64,000 bases of DNA, from contig JABTUA010000001.1 in the NCBI GenBank assembly GCA_015075635.1, positions 2,728,001-2,792,000 on the forward strand. Direction: 5' to 3'. This DNA comes from Polyangiaceae bacterium (GTDB lineage Bacteria > Myxococcota_A > Polyangia > Polyangiales > Polyangiaceae). Below, one piece after another: positions 8,298 through 17,778 of this stretch. Position 1 is the first letter of the stretch, and the number at the start of each line of letters is the position of its first letter. The notes below the pieces were generated by a model. The model ran no database searches, was not told the DNA's origin, and was given only the letters and a program-made list of their open reading frames with translations. A program made the translations under genes and the position numbers.

Positions 8298-9503
8298 ATG
8301 ACGGATTCCGAAGAGCTCGGGCGCTTCCGCGCCGAGGTGCAGGGCTGGATCGCCAGAAACCGCCCGGCGGTGCCGGGTTTCAAGCTGCCGCAGACGTTCC
8401 TCGAAGTGGAGAACGCCGACCAACTCGCCTACCACCGTGACTGGCAGGCGAAGGTGTACGACGCCGGCTACCTGGGGTTCGATGTGCCCGAAGAGTACGG
8501 CGGGCGAGGCATCCAGCCCGAGAGGAAGAGCATCGTCGAGCAGGAGCTCAGCCGCGCGCGGGCGCCGTTCTTCGTGAACTTCCTGGCGCTGACCTGGGTC
8601 GCGCCGACCCTCTTGACCTTCGGGACCGAGGCGCAGAAGTCGAAGCTGCTCCGGCCGCTCCTGCGCGGGGACGAGATCTGGTGCCAGGGCTTCAGCGAGC
8701 CGAACGCCGGCAGCGATCTGGCCAGCTTGACCACGCGCGCAGTGAAGACCGCCACCGGTTGGGAGGTCACCGGCCACAAGGTGTGGACCACGCTGGCGCA
8801 CTTCGCCAAGTGGATGATCCTGCTCGCACGCACGAATCCCGACGTGAACAAATACGCGGGGCTCTCGTATTTCCTGTTCCCGATGGACGCGCCCGGCGTC
8901 ACGGTGCAACCGCTCCTGAAGATGACCCGCGAGGGCGGCTTCAACCAGGTGCTGTTCGAGCGCGCTCCGATGCCCTCCGACTGCCTTTTGGGCGAAGAGG
9001 GCCAGGGCTGGAACATCGCGCTCACCACGCTGATGTTCGAGCGCGGCGCCGCCGAATCGAGCTCGCGGGAGCGAGCGTCGGCCCTGCTCGAGCAGCTCAA
9101 GCGGCTGGTCGCTCTGGCTCAGCGCACTCAGCGGAGCGGGCGGCCCGTATCCCTCGATCCGGTTTTCCGCGAGCGCATCGCCCAGCTCTGGATCGAAGCC
9201 TCGGCGATGGGTCTTTCGGGCCTCCGCAGCGGCGTCTCGGACCTCACGAGCGAGCGGCCGCTGGCCTTGCCGTTGATGAACAAGCTGGCGGCGTCGGAGT
9301 GGAACCAGCGCCTCGCGGAGCTCGCCTGTGAGATGCTCGGCCCCGACGCGATGCTCGGAGTGGACGACCCGCGCGCGCCGGATCGCGGCGAGTGGCCCCG
9401 GGCGTTCATGAACTCCTTCGGCATGACCATCGGCGGCGGGACCAGCGAGATCCTGCGCAACATCATCGGCGAGCGCGTGCTCGGCCTGCCCAAGAGCAAG
9501 TGA
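8298..9503 (+). CDS. Acyl-CoA dehydrogenase, first of a tandem pair
   Basis: About 401 residues. Marks are GFDVPEEYGGRG, QGFSEPNAGSDLASL, the substrate loop, and IGGGTSEILRNIIGERVLG near the C-terminus. This resembles the FadE-type subunits of steroid and branched acyl-CoA pathways. The start MTDSEELGRF was chosen over an upstream in-frame ATG because similarity begins there. The second gene of the pair starts within a few bases of its stop. In actinobacteria such pairs form alpha2-beta2 enzymes; that is inference here. Confidence 0.92.
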   Translation: MTDSEELGRFRAEVQGWIARNRPAVPGFKLPQTFLEVENADQLAYHRDWQAKVYDAGYLGFDVPEEYGGRGIQPERKSIVEQELSRARAPFFVNFLALTWVAPTLLTFGTEAQKSKLLRPLLRGDEIWCQGFSEPNAGSDLASLTTRAVKTATGWEVTGHKVWTTLAHFAKWMILLARTNPDVNKYAGLSYFLFPMDAPGVTVQPLLKMTREGGFNQVLFERAPMPSDCLLGEEGQGWNIALTTLMFERGAAESSSRERASALLEQLKRLVALAQRTQRSGRPVSLDPVFRERIAQLWIEASAMGLSGLRSGVSDLTSERPLALPLMNKLAASEWNQRLAELACEMLGPDAMLGVDDPRAPDRGEWPRAFMNSFGMTIGGGTSEILRNIIGERVLGLPKSK

Positions 9504-9511
9504 AGAGCGCC

Positions 9512-10696
9512 ATGACCGACATCGACCCGACCCTGGCCCCGCCGAGCGAACATCTCCTGCGCCTGCCGGCGCTGCCGACCGACATGAGCTACGGCGAGGA
9601 GCACGCGCTCTTGCGCCAGAGCGCGCGCCGCTTGCTGGCCGAGAAGAGCGACCTCCGCGCCGTGCGCCGTCTGGTGGACGACCCGGTCGGCTACGATCCC
9701 GACCTGTATCGCCAGCTCGCGGAGCTCGGCTGGCTCGGCCTGGGCAAGGACGCCCTCGGCCCGGTGCACCTCACCGTGCTGCTCGAGGAGATGGGGCGCG
9801 TGCTCCTGCCATCGCCCTACTTCGCTACACTGCTCGCCCTGCTCGCGCTCGACGCGGGCGGGAGCGACGCGCAGCGCAGAGAGCTCTGCCCCGAGCTGGC
9901 GAGCGGCGCGCGCATCGGCAGCCTGGGCCTCGACGAGCCGCGGGGCGGCTTCGATGGAGAGCCTGCTTCGCTGCGCGCCGAGCGCGAAGGCGACCAGTGC
10001 TTGCTCTCCGGCGAGAAGTCCCACGTGCTCTGGGGCGGCCAAGCAGGCCTGGTGGTGGTGAGCGCCAAGGAGCCCGGTGGCGGCCTGGGCTTGTACGCGG
10101 TGCCGCTGCCCACGACCGGGGTCGTCGTGGAGGCGGAGGTAGCGCTGGACAGCACGCGGCGCACCGCGCGTCTGGCTTTCCACGCTGCGAAGCTCCCAGT
10201 CCGCTACCGCCTGGAGAAGGACGCCCGCGCGGCGCTCGCAGAGCTCCGCGCGCTCGGCACGCTGCTGGTCTCTGCGGAGATGCTCGGGGCGGCCGATCGG
10301 GTGCTGGAGATGACCCGGAGCTACTCCTGCGACCGCCAGCAGTTCGGCAGGGCCATCGGCAGCTTCCAGGCGGTCAAGCACCCGCTGGTCGACCTGATGA
10401 TCGGGGTCGAGCTGGGGCGCAGCCTGGCATACGGCGCCGCGAGCCTGCTCGCCGAAGGGCGGCTCGACGACGGAGCGGTCACGGCGCGCATGGCCAAGTC
10501 ACACGCCTCCGACGTGCTCGCCCACGCGGTCAAGAAGGGAGTGCAGCTCCACGGAGGCTTCGGCTTCACCTGGGACGCCGACGTGCATTTCTTCTTCAAG
10601 CGCCTGCTGGCCACCCGCGCGAGCTTCGGCGACGCACCCCACCACAAGAAGAAGCTCGCCGCCCGCCTGTTCGGTGCGCTGCCGGACGAGCCGTGA
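9512..10696 (+). CDS. Acyl-CoA dehydrogenase, second of a tandem pair (divergent subunit)
   Basis: About 394 residues. It keeps the fold pattern (RQSARRLLAEKSD, LGWLGL, CDRQQFGRAIGSFQAVKHPLVD, LHGGFGFTWDADVHFFFKR) but the middle flavin-binding segment is weakly conserved, which is typical of the partner subunit in heteromeric FadE pairs. It starts at ATG 9512 or at GTG 9500, which overlaps the previous TGA as GTGA. The RluA gene overlaps its end in the same way, so all three plus-strand genes are probably one transcript. Confidence 0.88.
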   Translation: MTDIDPTLAPPSEHLLRLPALPTDMSYGEEHALLRQSARRLLAEKSDLRAVRRLVDDPVGYDPDLYRQLAELGWLGLGKDALGPVHLTVLLEEMGRVLLPSPYFATLLALLALDAGGSDAQRRELCPELASGARIGSLGLDEPRGGFDGEPASLRAEREGDQCLLSGEKSHVLWGGQAGLVVVSAKEPGGGLGLYAVPLPTTGVVVEAEVALDSTRRTARLAFHAAKLPVRYRLEKDARAALAELRALGTLLVSAEMLGAADRVLEMTRSYSCDRQQFGRAIGSFQAVKHPLVDLMIGVELGRSLAYGAASLLAEGRLDDGAVTARMAKSHASDVLAHAVKKGVQLHGGFGFTWDADVHFFFKRLLATRASFGDAPHHKKKLAARLFGALPDEP

Positions 10697-11628
10697 AGGA
10701 GAGACCCCGAGAACCGCTCCAGAACGCCACGTTCGCGGTCCCGGAAGGCTCCGACGGCGCGTGTCTGGACCGCGTGGTGCGCGACGCGCTGCCCGGAGCC
10801 GCTTGGTCCCGGGTGCGGCGCGCCGTCGAGACCGGCAAGGTCAGCCTGGACGGTCAGCGCGTCACCGACCCGACGGCGCGGGTTCGCGCGGGGCAGGTCG
10901 TCGAGCTCCGCGTCGCCGCCCGCGCGACGGCGGCCGCGCCGCGCTGCGCGTTCCGCATCGTGCACGCCGATCGGGACGTCGTCGTGGTGGACAAACCGCC
11001 CCTCGTCAGCAGCGTGCCGTTCGACGCTGGCGAGCGCGACACGCTAGTGGACCTGGTTCGAGCCGAGCTCTCCCGGAGGGAGCAGCGCGCGCTGCCACCG
11101 CTCGGCGTGGTGCATCGGCTCGACAAGGAGACGAGCGGCCTGGTCATGTTCGCGCGCACGCTGCCCGCGAAGCGTCACCTCAAGCAGCAGCTCAGGTTCC
11201 ACAGCGTGTTTCGGCGCTACGTGGCGCTGGTCCACGGCCAGCTCGAGGGGCAGAGCTTCCGCTCGCGCCTGGTCGAGGATCGCGGCGACGGCCTGCGCGG
11301 CTCGACAAACAACCCCAGGCTCGGGCAGCCGGCGGTGACGCACGTCTCTGTGCTGGAGCGCTTCGGAAACGCGACGTTGGTCGAGTGCCGGCTCGAGACC
11401 GGCAGGACGCACCAGATCCGCATCCACCTCGCCGAAGCCGGACACCCGCTGGTGGGCGAGCGGGTCTACAGCCGCGGCCTCTCCGGCGCGGTGCTCGAGG
11501 CACCCCGCCTCATGCTGCACGCTCGTGAGCTCGGCTTCGTGCACCCGCGGAGCGAAGAGCAGGTGCGCTTCGAGGCGCCGATCCCCGAGGACATGGCGCG
11601 GACCATCGCGGCGCTCACTCGGGGGTGA
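10693..11628 (+). CDS. RluA-family pseudouridine synthase
   Basis: About 311 residues; isomerises uridine in rRNA or tRNA. An S4-like RNA-binding domain occupies ~20-75 (LDRVVRDALPGAAWSRVRRAV). The catalytic core has VVVVDKPP (about 97-103) and GVVHRLDKETSGL with the catalytic Asp at about 144. ETGRTHQIRIHLA and HPLVGERVY complete the RluA signature. The GTG start at 10693 overlaps the TGA of the acyl-CoA dehydrogenase gene. Its 3' end overlaps the convergent PilZ gene by 14 bases. The modified base cannot be assigned. Confidence 0.94.
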   Translation: MKERPREPLQNATFAVPEGSDGACLDRVVRDALPGAAWSRVRRAVETGKVSLDGQRVTDPTARVRAGQVVELRVAARATAAAPRCAFRIVHADRDVVVVDKPPLVSSVPFDAGERDTLVDLVRAELSRREQRALPPLGVVHRLDKETSGLVMFARTLPAKRHLKQQLRFHSVFRRYVALVHGQLEGQSFRSRLVEDRGDGLRGSTNNPRLGQPAVTHVSVLERFGNATLVECRLETGRTHQIRIHLAEAGHPLVGERVYSRGLSGAVLEAPRLMLHARELGFVHPRSEEQVRFEAPIPEDMARTIAALTRG

Positions 11629-13582
11629 GCTCGAGCTCCGTCACGCTCTTGCACTTCACGTCCACGGTGCGCCCCTTCGAGAGCCAGCGCGGGGGATCCT
11701 TCTCGCCGAGCCGCACGAAGCGCAGCCCGCACTTCGACTTGTTCTTGCGGTTGGTGGGGCCCAGCTTGAAGCCGGTCGCGTACACGTCCACGGCCGCCGG
11801 CGAGCGCACCGTGAGGTAGCCCTCGTCCCAGCTCAGCTCGGAGCCGTCGCCTGTGCCAGTGCCCTCGACGGGCGGCAGCGCGCTCGCGACTGGGGCGGCG
11901 CTCGGAGCCTCGGGGAGCGGCGCGGACACGGTCGGCGGCGCGGACGCCGGTGGCGGCGCGGACGCCGGTGGCGGCGCGGACGCCGGTGGCGGCGTGACTG
12001 ATGCCGCCGGGGCGGGGACGGTGAAGCCCGCGGGCTTCGCCCGAGCGAACGGGCCGAGCTCGAGCACGATGGCGGCGGTGGCGCCGCCCGCCAGGAGCAG
12101 CACGCCCAGGCCGAGCCCGAGCAGCGGCGAGCGTCGTCGCGGGCGGGCTGCGGCGGGCGCAGGCGCAGTCGGCTCCGGCACGGGGAGCGGCTCCGCCGCG
12201 ACGGCCTCTGGCGCAGGCAGCGCCGGCGGCTTCGGCGCGACCGGAACCTCGACCCTGGGCAGCTCCGGCACGGAGGGCGCGCGGCGCGTCTCCAGGCCCA
12301 GGCTCGGCGGCTCCTCGTCGATGACCCGCGCGGGTGGTAGCGGAGGCGCGGCCGCGGGAAGCAGCTCCATCGCCGAAGGAGGCAACGAGACCGGGACCGC
12401 AGCGATGTGGGACTCGCTCGGTCGATCGAGCTCCGGACGGCTCGCGCGTGGGTCGCTCAGCGCGTCCTCCAGCAAGCGCGCCACGGCTGCGGGGCCGCGT
12501 CGCGTCGAGCGCACGAAGGCGTCCACCTGCTCCTTCCACAGCGCGAGGCTCGGACCGAGCCCGTCTGTGAGCGACACGCCGAAGCCCGGCGGCACGGGCG
12601 CGCCCGACGCAGGATCGTACGAGCGCCGCCACGCGACCTTGCCCTCGAGGCGAACGCGGCGCTTGCCGCGGGGCGGACGCAGCTCGAGCCAGACCTCCGC
12701 TTCGTCGGGCGGCGACAGCGTGCGCACGTAGAGCCCGCCCAGGCTGATGTTGTAGGTGAAGCCGACGTCCTCGGCGTCCCCGCCCGCCGGCTTGTACCAG
12801 ACCATCGTGCCGTAGAGCACGCGCTCGTCGGCGCGGCTCGGCGGTCCTCCCTGCCGCATCAGCTCGTTCGAGGCGAAGAGCACGTTCTCGGGGGCCGTGG
12901 TGTTGACCACCACCGTCAGCCGCTCGATGCCTTCGAGCGCCTCGGCGTGCTTCACGATCTCGCGCCGCGGCGCCATCACCACCCAGGCGGCGTCCAGCGC
13001 CTTCCTCTGCGCCTCGTCGACGAATCGGCGGGGCTCCCCGAGCTCGGCGCTCAGCACGACGACCCGCGGCTTGTTCTGCTGCGTGTAATAGCGGAGCGCC
13101 ACGTCGTCGAGGGCGAACTTGACGTCGTAGCCGGCGTTCATCAGCACGCGACCGATGATGTCGCAGCGCGCGTGATCCTTGTCGGCCACCACGGCCATGC
13201 CGTGCGTCGCCGCCGACAGCGTCTCGCGCTCCGGCAGCGCCTTGAGCCGCGCGATCAGGGAGGCGCCGAGAGCGCTCGGGACCACGTCGTCCGCGCCCTG
13301 GGCGTACAGGCGCTCCACCAAGGCGTCCGTGGGCTCGGGTACCAACGCGATGATCGGAACGCTCGCGAGGTTCTTCTTCGAGCGCACCTTGCGGCAGAGC
13401 TTCTCCGCTTGCACCACACCGGCGTCGAACACGACCACCTTGGGCTCGTGCGCGTCGAGCCAAGTTAGCGCCGCCTCGACCTTCTCGAAGGGAGCCAGCT
13501 CGAGCCGGGTGACCGTCGCGACCGCGCCGAGCGTGCGCTTCCTCTCGGCGTCGAGCTTGGCGAGGACCGCGAGGTAGGCCAT
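11615..13582 (-). CDS. Membrane protein with two degenerate receiver domains, PilZ domain and Pro-rich linker
   Basis: 655 residues. Two receiver-like folds lie at ~1-115 (KVVVFDAG, PIIALVPEP) and ~130-235 (GMAVVADKDHARCDIIG, KPRVVVLSAE). A PilZ domain follows at ~250-365 (RVLYGTMVWYK, YNISLGGLYVRTL). A long Pro/Ala linker leads to one membrane span at ~500-525 (GLGLGVLLLAGGATAAIVLEL), a PPPASA repeat and a ~90-residue C-terminal domain. PilZ domains often bind c-di-GMP, but the N-terminal RxxxR part of the motif is not clear. In myxobacteria such proteins often relate to motility or polarity; no specific role is claimed. Confidence 0.85.
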   Translation of the reverse strand: MAYLAVLAKLDAERKRTLGAVATVTRLELAPFEKVEAALTWLDAHEPKVVVFDAGVVQAEKLCRKVRSKKNLASVPIIALVPEPTDALVERLYAQGADDVVPSALGASLIARLKALPERETLSAATHGMAVVADKDHARCDIIGRVLMNAGYDVKFALDDVALRYYTQQNKPRVVVLSAELGEPRRFVDEAQRKALDAAWVVMAPRREIVKHAEALEGIERLTVVVNTTAPENVLFASNELMRQGGPPSRADERVLYGTMVWYKPAGGDAEDVGFTYNISLGGLYVRTLSPPDEAEVWLELRPPRGKRRVRLEGKVAWRRSYDPASGAPVPPGFGVSLTDGLGPSLALWKEQVDAFVRSTRRGPAAVARLLEDALSDPRASRPELDRPSESHIAAVPVSLPPSAMELLPAAAPPLPPARVIDEEPPSLGLETRRAPSVPELPRVEVPVAPKPPALPAPEAVAAEPLPVPEPTAPAPAAARPRRRSPLLGLGLGVLLLAGGATAAIVLELGPFARAKPAGFTVPAPAASVTPPPASAPPPASAPPPASAPPTVSAPLPEAPSAAPVASALPPVEGTGTGDGSELSWDEGYLTVRSPAAVDVYATGFKLGPTNRKNKSKCGLRFVRLGEKDPPRWLSKGRTVDVKCKSVTELELTPE

Positions 13583-13671
13583 CGGGCGGAAGGCCTCATC
13601 TTAGCGTGACGGGCGGCGTTCCTGAAAAGCCGCTTCTTCGCCTGGGATGCGGGTGCTATCTTCGAACCATC

Positions 13672-14757
13672 GTGCGGCTCGCTTCGCTCGGCCTGTCCCT
13701 CGTCTGCGCGCTCGTCGCCTGCGAAGCCGAGAGCCCGACCGCGGGGCGCGCGCCGACGCGGGCGCAGGCGCTCTCGCCGAGCGAGCCGGCGCCGCCGCGT
13801 CTGGCGCTGCTCTCGACGCGGCCCGGCTCGAGCGAGACCTCGCTCCATTTCGCGCTGCCCGGAGCGCCGGGCGCCGCGCCCGCCGCCGTCCGCTTCGCCC
13901 ATGCGCCGGACGGCGAAGTGCGCGGCGCGCTCGTGCCGGGGACCGAGCGCGTGGTGGTCGTGGCGGACATGGAGCGCCGTCGCGACCCGTCCTTCGGCGC
14001 CTGGCTGCTGACCGTCGAGCCCGGCCGCGAGCCCAAGGTGCTCGCGAAGGGCTGCTACCACGCCAGCCGTCCGTTGCTGCTGCCGACCGGGCGAGTGTTG
14101 GTGCAGCGCGGAGCCCCCGGTCCGGAGCTGCCGAGCGCACAGCGCGTCGACTCGCTGAGCGTCGACGAGCTCGATCCGGAGACCGGCGCGCTGCGCCAGA
14201 TCCACACCTTCCAGGGCTACATCACCCACCTCGCGGGTCTCTTCGACGGCGAGGTCCTGCTCTACCGAGTGGCGCCCGAGGCGGCGGACCTGGTCGCGGT
14301 GGACGTCGAGAGCGGCGCGGTCCGGGTGCTGCTGAGCCCGATCCCGGCGTTGGCTCGCGACTTCTCCGTGGACCGGAGCGCCCGCTCGCTCGTCTACACG
14401 AACCACGACGGCTCGGGCTGGCTGGTCGAGCGGCTGAGCCTCGACTCCGGCGCGCGTCAGGAGCTCGCGCGCGCCGGCGGCATGTGGATCACCCCAAGCG
14501 TCTGGCCCAGCGGCGGCGTGCTGGTCAACGATGGGCGCGGAGCAGTGGTGCTCGGCGGCGCCGGCCCGAGCCGTGCGCTCGGTCCCGGCTTCGACGAGGT
14601 GCGCAGCGTGAGCCCGGACGGGCTCCACGTCGCGCTGCTCCACCGCGTCCCATCGAGCTTCGCCGAGGCCTTCGTCAGCAGCGCGGACGGCGGGCGCGTC
14701 ACGCGCGTGGCGGCTCCCGCTGGAGCGCGCCTCGAGATCGCGGGGTTCTTGCCATGA
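13672..14757 (+). CDS. Lipoprotein with predicted beta-propeller (WD40/TolB-like) fold
   Basis: About 361 residues. The GTG start at 13672 gives a lipoprotein signal, LVCALVAC (Cys at about 17). The remainder alternates strand-like segments with repeated elements of the type VAVDVESGAVRVLL, LVYTNHDGSGWLVERLSLDSGA and EVRSVSPDGLHVALL, as in propeller proteins. No catalytic motif is seen. The next gene overlaps by four bases (ATGA), so the two are co-translated. Confidence 0.75.
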   Translation: MRLASLGLSLVCALVACEAESPTAGRAPTRAQALSPSEPAPPRLALLSTRPGSSETSLHFALPGAPGAAPAAVRFAHAPDGEVRGALVPGTERVVVVADMERRRDPSFGAWLLTVEPGREPKVLAKGCYHASRPLLLPTGRVLVQRGAPGPELPSAQRVDSLSVDELDPETGALRQIHTFQGYITHLAGLFDGEVLLYRVAPEAADLVAVDVESGAVRVLLSPIPALARDFSVDRSARSLVYTNHDGSGWLVERLSLDSGARQELARAGGMWITPSVWPSGGVLVNDGRGAVVLGGAGPSRALGPGFDEVRSVSPDGLHVALLHRVPSSFAEAFVSSADGGRVTRVAAPAGARLEIAGFLP

Positions 14758-15989
14758 AGCGCGCCCCTCTCGGGCTCGGCCTCGCCGCTCTGCTCTGCTC
14801 CAGCGCGGCCGGCGCGTATTGCCCGAGCTACACGCTCTCGAGCTCGAACAACACCTACAACTGCGGAGTCGAGGCGGTCAACGGCACCAACCCGACGCCG
14901 ACCCAGTGGCAGGCCATCTTCGACGTCGTCGCGAAGGGACCGCCCGCCTGGGGCAACCAAGGCCCCGCTGTGGCCGACATCGGCCAGGGCTGCGGCAAGC
15001 CCGAGGCCATGCACGACGTCCCCGCGCGCTTCCCCTGCGAGCTGCTCAAGGCCATCGCCATGGCGGAGAGCGGCTGGACCCAGTTCTGCGTGCCCGACAT
15101 GCCCGCCGATCAGGTGGGCGGACCGTCCCGCACCATCATCTCCTTCGACTGCGGCTACGGCGTGGGGCAGGTCACGAGCGGCATGCACAAGGGCGAGACG
15201 CCGGCGTTCGACCAGAAGCGCGTCGCGGCGGAGCCCACGTACAACATGGCGACCGGGGCCTCGATCCTGGCGAGCAAGTGGCGCGCGACCAAGTGCGTCG
15301 GCGACAACCAGCCCAGCATCGTCGAGAACTGGTACACCGCGGTCTGGGCGTACAACGGCCTGGCCTATTCGAACAACCCGAGCAATCCCACCTACAGCTC
15401 GAGCCGCGGCGTCTACAACCCCGCGGTGGGCGGCGCCGCGCCGTACCAGGAGAAGGTCTTCGGTCGCGTCGAGTATCCGAGCGGCAACCCAGCCTATTGG
15501 CCCAGCGTCGAGCTCGCCTACCCGAACCCGGCGGACGTCGGCGGCACCGGCTCGCCGCCGGATCTGCCGGAGCCGAGCTGCGCATCGCCGACCGACTGCG
15601 GCAACAAGCGCAGCGTCCACACCTCGAGCTGCTTCTCGACGGGGACCGGCGGCGCAGGCGGCAGTGGCAGCGGTGGCGCGCCCGCTGGCGGCGGAGGCGG
15701 CGGCGCGCCGAGCGGAGGCGGAGGCCCAACCGTCGGCGGCGCCGCCGGCAGCGCGGGGTCAGCCGGGGCAGGCGCGCTCGGAGGGTTCGCGGGCGGAGCT
15801 GGGGCGGCCACGAGCGGAGGAGCGCCAAGCGCCGGAGGCGGCCCGGGCAATCCCGCCAGCGGTGACGAAGACGACGTCAGCGGTGGCTGTGCGTGCCGCC
15901 TGAAGCCCCGCCCGGGCGACGCGAGCGCGCCGCTCTGGTTGGGCGTCGCGCTCGTCTGGGCCGTCGCCCGCCGCCGCGCTCGGGGCTGA
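14754..15989 (+). CDS. Lytic-transglycosylase-like protein with MYXO-CTERM sorting signal
   Basis: 411 residues. A cleavable signal peptide (AALLCSSAAGA) is followed by a domain with LLKAIAMAESGW (candidate catalytic Glu) and DCGYGVGQVTSGM, the pattern of SLT/lysozyme-fold transglycosylases. Thus peptidoglycan cleavage is the likely role. A Gly/Ala/Ser-rich linker (~285-370) leads to the MYXO-CTERM signal: a CAC motif, a hydrophobic span (LWLGVALVWAVA) and terminal RRRARG. That signal is known in myxobacteria to direct surface sorting. The start overlaps the propeller lipoprotein stop (ATGA). Confidence 0.85.
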   Translation: MKRAPLGLGLAALLCSSAAGAYCPSYTLSSSNNTYNCGVEAVNGTNPTPTQWQAIFDVVAKGPPAWGNQGPAVADIGQGCGKPEAMHDVPARFPCELLKAIAMAESGWTQFCVPDMPADQVGGPSRTIISFDCGYGVGQVTSGMHKGETPAFDQKRVAAEPTYNMATGASILASKWRATKCVGDNQPSIVENWYTAVWAYNGLAYSNNPSNPTYSSSRGVYNPAVGGAAPYQEKVFGRVEYPSGNPAYWPSVELAYPNPADVGGTGSPPDLPEPSCASPTDCGNKRSVHTSSCFSTGTGGAGGSGSGGAPAGGGGGGAPSGGGGPTVGGAAGSAGSAGAGALGGFAGGAGAATSGGAPSAGGGPGNPASGDEDDVSGGCACRLKPRPGDASAPLWLGVALVWAVARRRARG

Positions 15990-15995
15990 GCCGGC

Positions 15996-17726
15996 TCACT
16001 TCTCGGCGGCCGGCGCGTCCTGCTCGAGGATGTGGAACTCCACGCGACGATTGTTGGCGCGCCCGTCCTCGGTGTCATTGGTGTCGATGGGGTTCTTCTT
16101 GCCGAAGCCCTGCGACTTCATCCGCTTCTTGTCGATGCCCTTGGCGGTCAGCCACTTCATCACCGACGCCGCGCGGCGCTTCGACAGGTTCAAGTTGTAT
16201 TGGTCGCCGCCCTTGTTGTCGGTGTGCCCCTGGACTTCGATCAGCCTGATCTGCGGGTTGTCGCTGAGGACCTTCTGTACCGCCTCGAGAATGTAGTCGC
16301 TCGCCTTCAGGATACGGTCGCTGTTGTAGGCGAACTGCACCTGCTCGAGGATGCGGATTTGCCCCTTCTCGACCCGCGCGACCGGGCAGCCGTGCTTCTT
16401 CGGATCCTCGTTGGCCGGGCCCGGGACCTCCGGGCAAGCGTCGACCGGATCGAGGATGCCGTCGCCGTCCGTGTCCTTCGGTGCCGGGCAGCCGTTGGTC
16501 TTCGGATCGTCCGTCCTGACGCCCGGCTCGTCCGGGCACGCATCTTCCGGATCGATGATGGTGTCCTTGTCGCGATCGGCTGGCGGCGGACAGCCGTTGG
16601 TCTTCGGATCGTCGGTCTTCACCCCGGGCTCGTCCGGGCAGGCGTCGTCGGCGTCGAGGATCCCGTCGCCGTCGCGATCGGAAGGCGGCGGACAGCCGTT
16701 GGTCTTCGGATCGTCGGTGCGCACGCCGGGTACATCGGGGCAAGCGTCCTCCGGGTCGAGGATCGTGTCCTTGTCGCGATCCGACGGCGCAGCCGGCGCA
16801 GCCTTCTCCGGCAGGGGCTCGGTCCACTCCACGCTGGCGAGGACGCGCAGCTGCGGAGTGCCGAAGGCGCGGGTCATCCCCGGGCCGACGCCGGCCCCGA
16901 CCTTGACCTGCTTGGCCGCCTGGTAGTGGCCGCCGAACACCAGCTCGAAGGGCGAGGTCCGCCGCTTGAAGAACGCATCCGAGTCGGTGATCACGGTCGA
17001 GCCGAAGATCTCCGGGCCGACCGTCAGCTTCTTCTCCGCCAGCCGCAGGCCGGCGGCAGCGGCGAAGGCCACCTCCGTCCCCATTGGGCTGCCCGCGAAG
17101 TCGTCGCTGTTGCCGCGCACGTTCACGCCCAAACGCGCGGAGTAGGTGAACATGTCGACGTCGCCCGCTGCCAGAATCATCGGGTGAGCGCGCACGCTGC
17201 CGTCACCGGTGAACGAGTCCTGTGATCCCGTGGGCGCGTAGAGCCACAGCCCGCCCGCCAGAGTGACGGCGTCGCCGTAGTTGCCGAACAGGCGCACGTT
17301 CCCACCCAGACGCAGATCGCCGATGGTGGTGGCGTTCTCGGACTCGAAGGTCTGCGTCGCGGTACGCCCCCCGTCGCCGGCCTGCCAAATCGCGACAGGC
17401 AGGTTCAGGCCAATGCGGAACATGTCGCTGAGCACGATGGCGCCGCCCACGTGGCCATGGAGCTGGTGCTCCACGATGGCGGAGCGCTCGTCGCCGTCGA
17501 GATCGTAGATGACCAGCGGCTTGTAGCCGTAGTCGATCACCAGGCCCGCAGCCCCGCGCAGGTGTCCGCGCAGATCGAGGGACTCGTTGGCGAACCAGTC
17601 GCTGCCGCGGTCCGACGGCTCGTAGCGATTCAAGGCGAACCCATCCGCCTTGGGTTGGGCGGCGGCCACCGCCGCAGCGAAGGTCACGGTCGCGAACACA
17701 CAAGAGCGCACGAAGCGTTGGAACAT
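15996..17726 (-). CDS. OmpA-family outer membrane protein with thrombospondin type 3 repeats
   Basis: About 576 residues. Signal peptide (AAAVAAAQP), then a ~280-residue beta-barrel-like region with alternating strands. Four TSP3-type calcium repeats follow (SDRDKDTILDPEDACPDVPG and similar, ~325-455). The OmpA C-terminal peptidoglycan-binding domain ends it (VQFAYNSDRILK, EVQGHTDNKGGDQYNLNLSKRRAASV, GKKNPIDTN, NRRVEF). It is likely an outer-membrane structural or porin protein bound to peptidoglycan. ATG 17726 was preferred to GTG 17738, which adds four residues before the signal. It converges with the MYXO-CTERM transglycosylase, 6 bases apart. Confidence 0.93.
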   Translation of the reverse strand: MFQRFVRSCVFATVTFAAAVAAAQPKADGFALNRYEPSDRGSDWFANESLDLRGHLRGAAGLVIDYGYKPLVIYDLDGDERSAIVEHQLHGHVGGAIVLSDMFRIGLNLPVAIWQAGDGGRTATQTFESENATTIGDLRLGGNVRLFGNYGDAVTLAGGLWLYAPTGSQDSFTGDGSVRAHPMILAAGDVDMFTYSARLGVNVRGNSDDFAGSPMGTEVAFAAAAGLRLAEKKLTVGPEIFGSTVITDSDAFFKRRTSPFELVFGGHYQAAKQVKVGAGVGPGMTRAFGTPQLRVLASVEWTEPLPEKAAPAAPSDRDKDTILDPEDACPDVPGVRTDDPKTNGCPPPSDRDGDGILDADDACPDEPGVKTDDPKTNGCPPPADRDKDTIIDPEDACPDEPGVRTDDPKTNGCPAPKDTDGDGILDPVDACPEVPGPANEDPKKHGCPVARVEKGQIRILEQVQFAYNSDRILKASDYILEAVQKVLSDNPQIRLIEVQGHTDNKGGDQYNLNLSKRRAASVMKWLTAKGIDKKRMKSQGFGKKNPIDTNDTEDGRANNRRVEFHILEQDAPAAEK

Positions 17727-17778
17727 TGGAGCACCCACCGGGAAGAGGAGTCGAGGAGAGGAGCCAAAGGAGAAGCGC

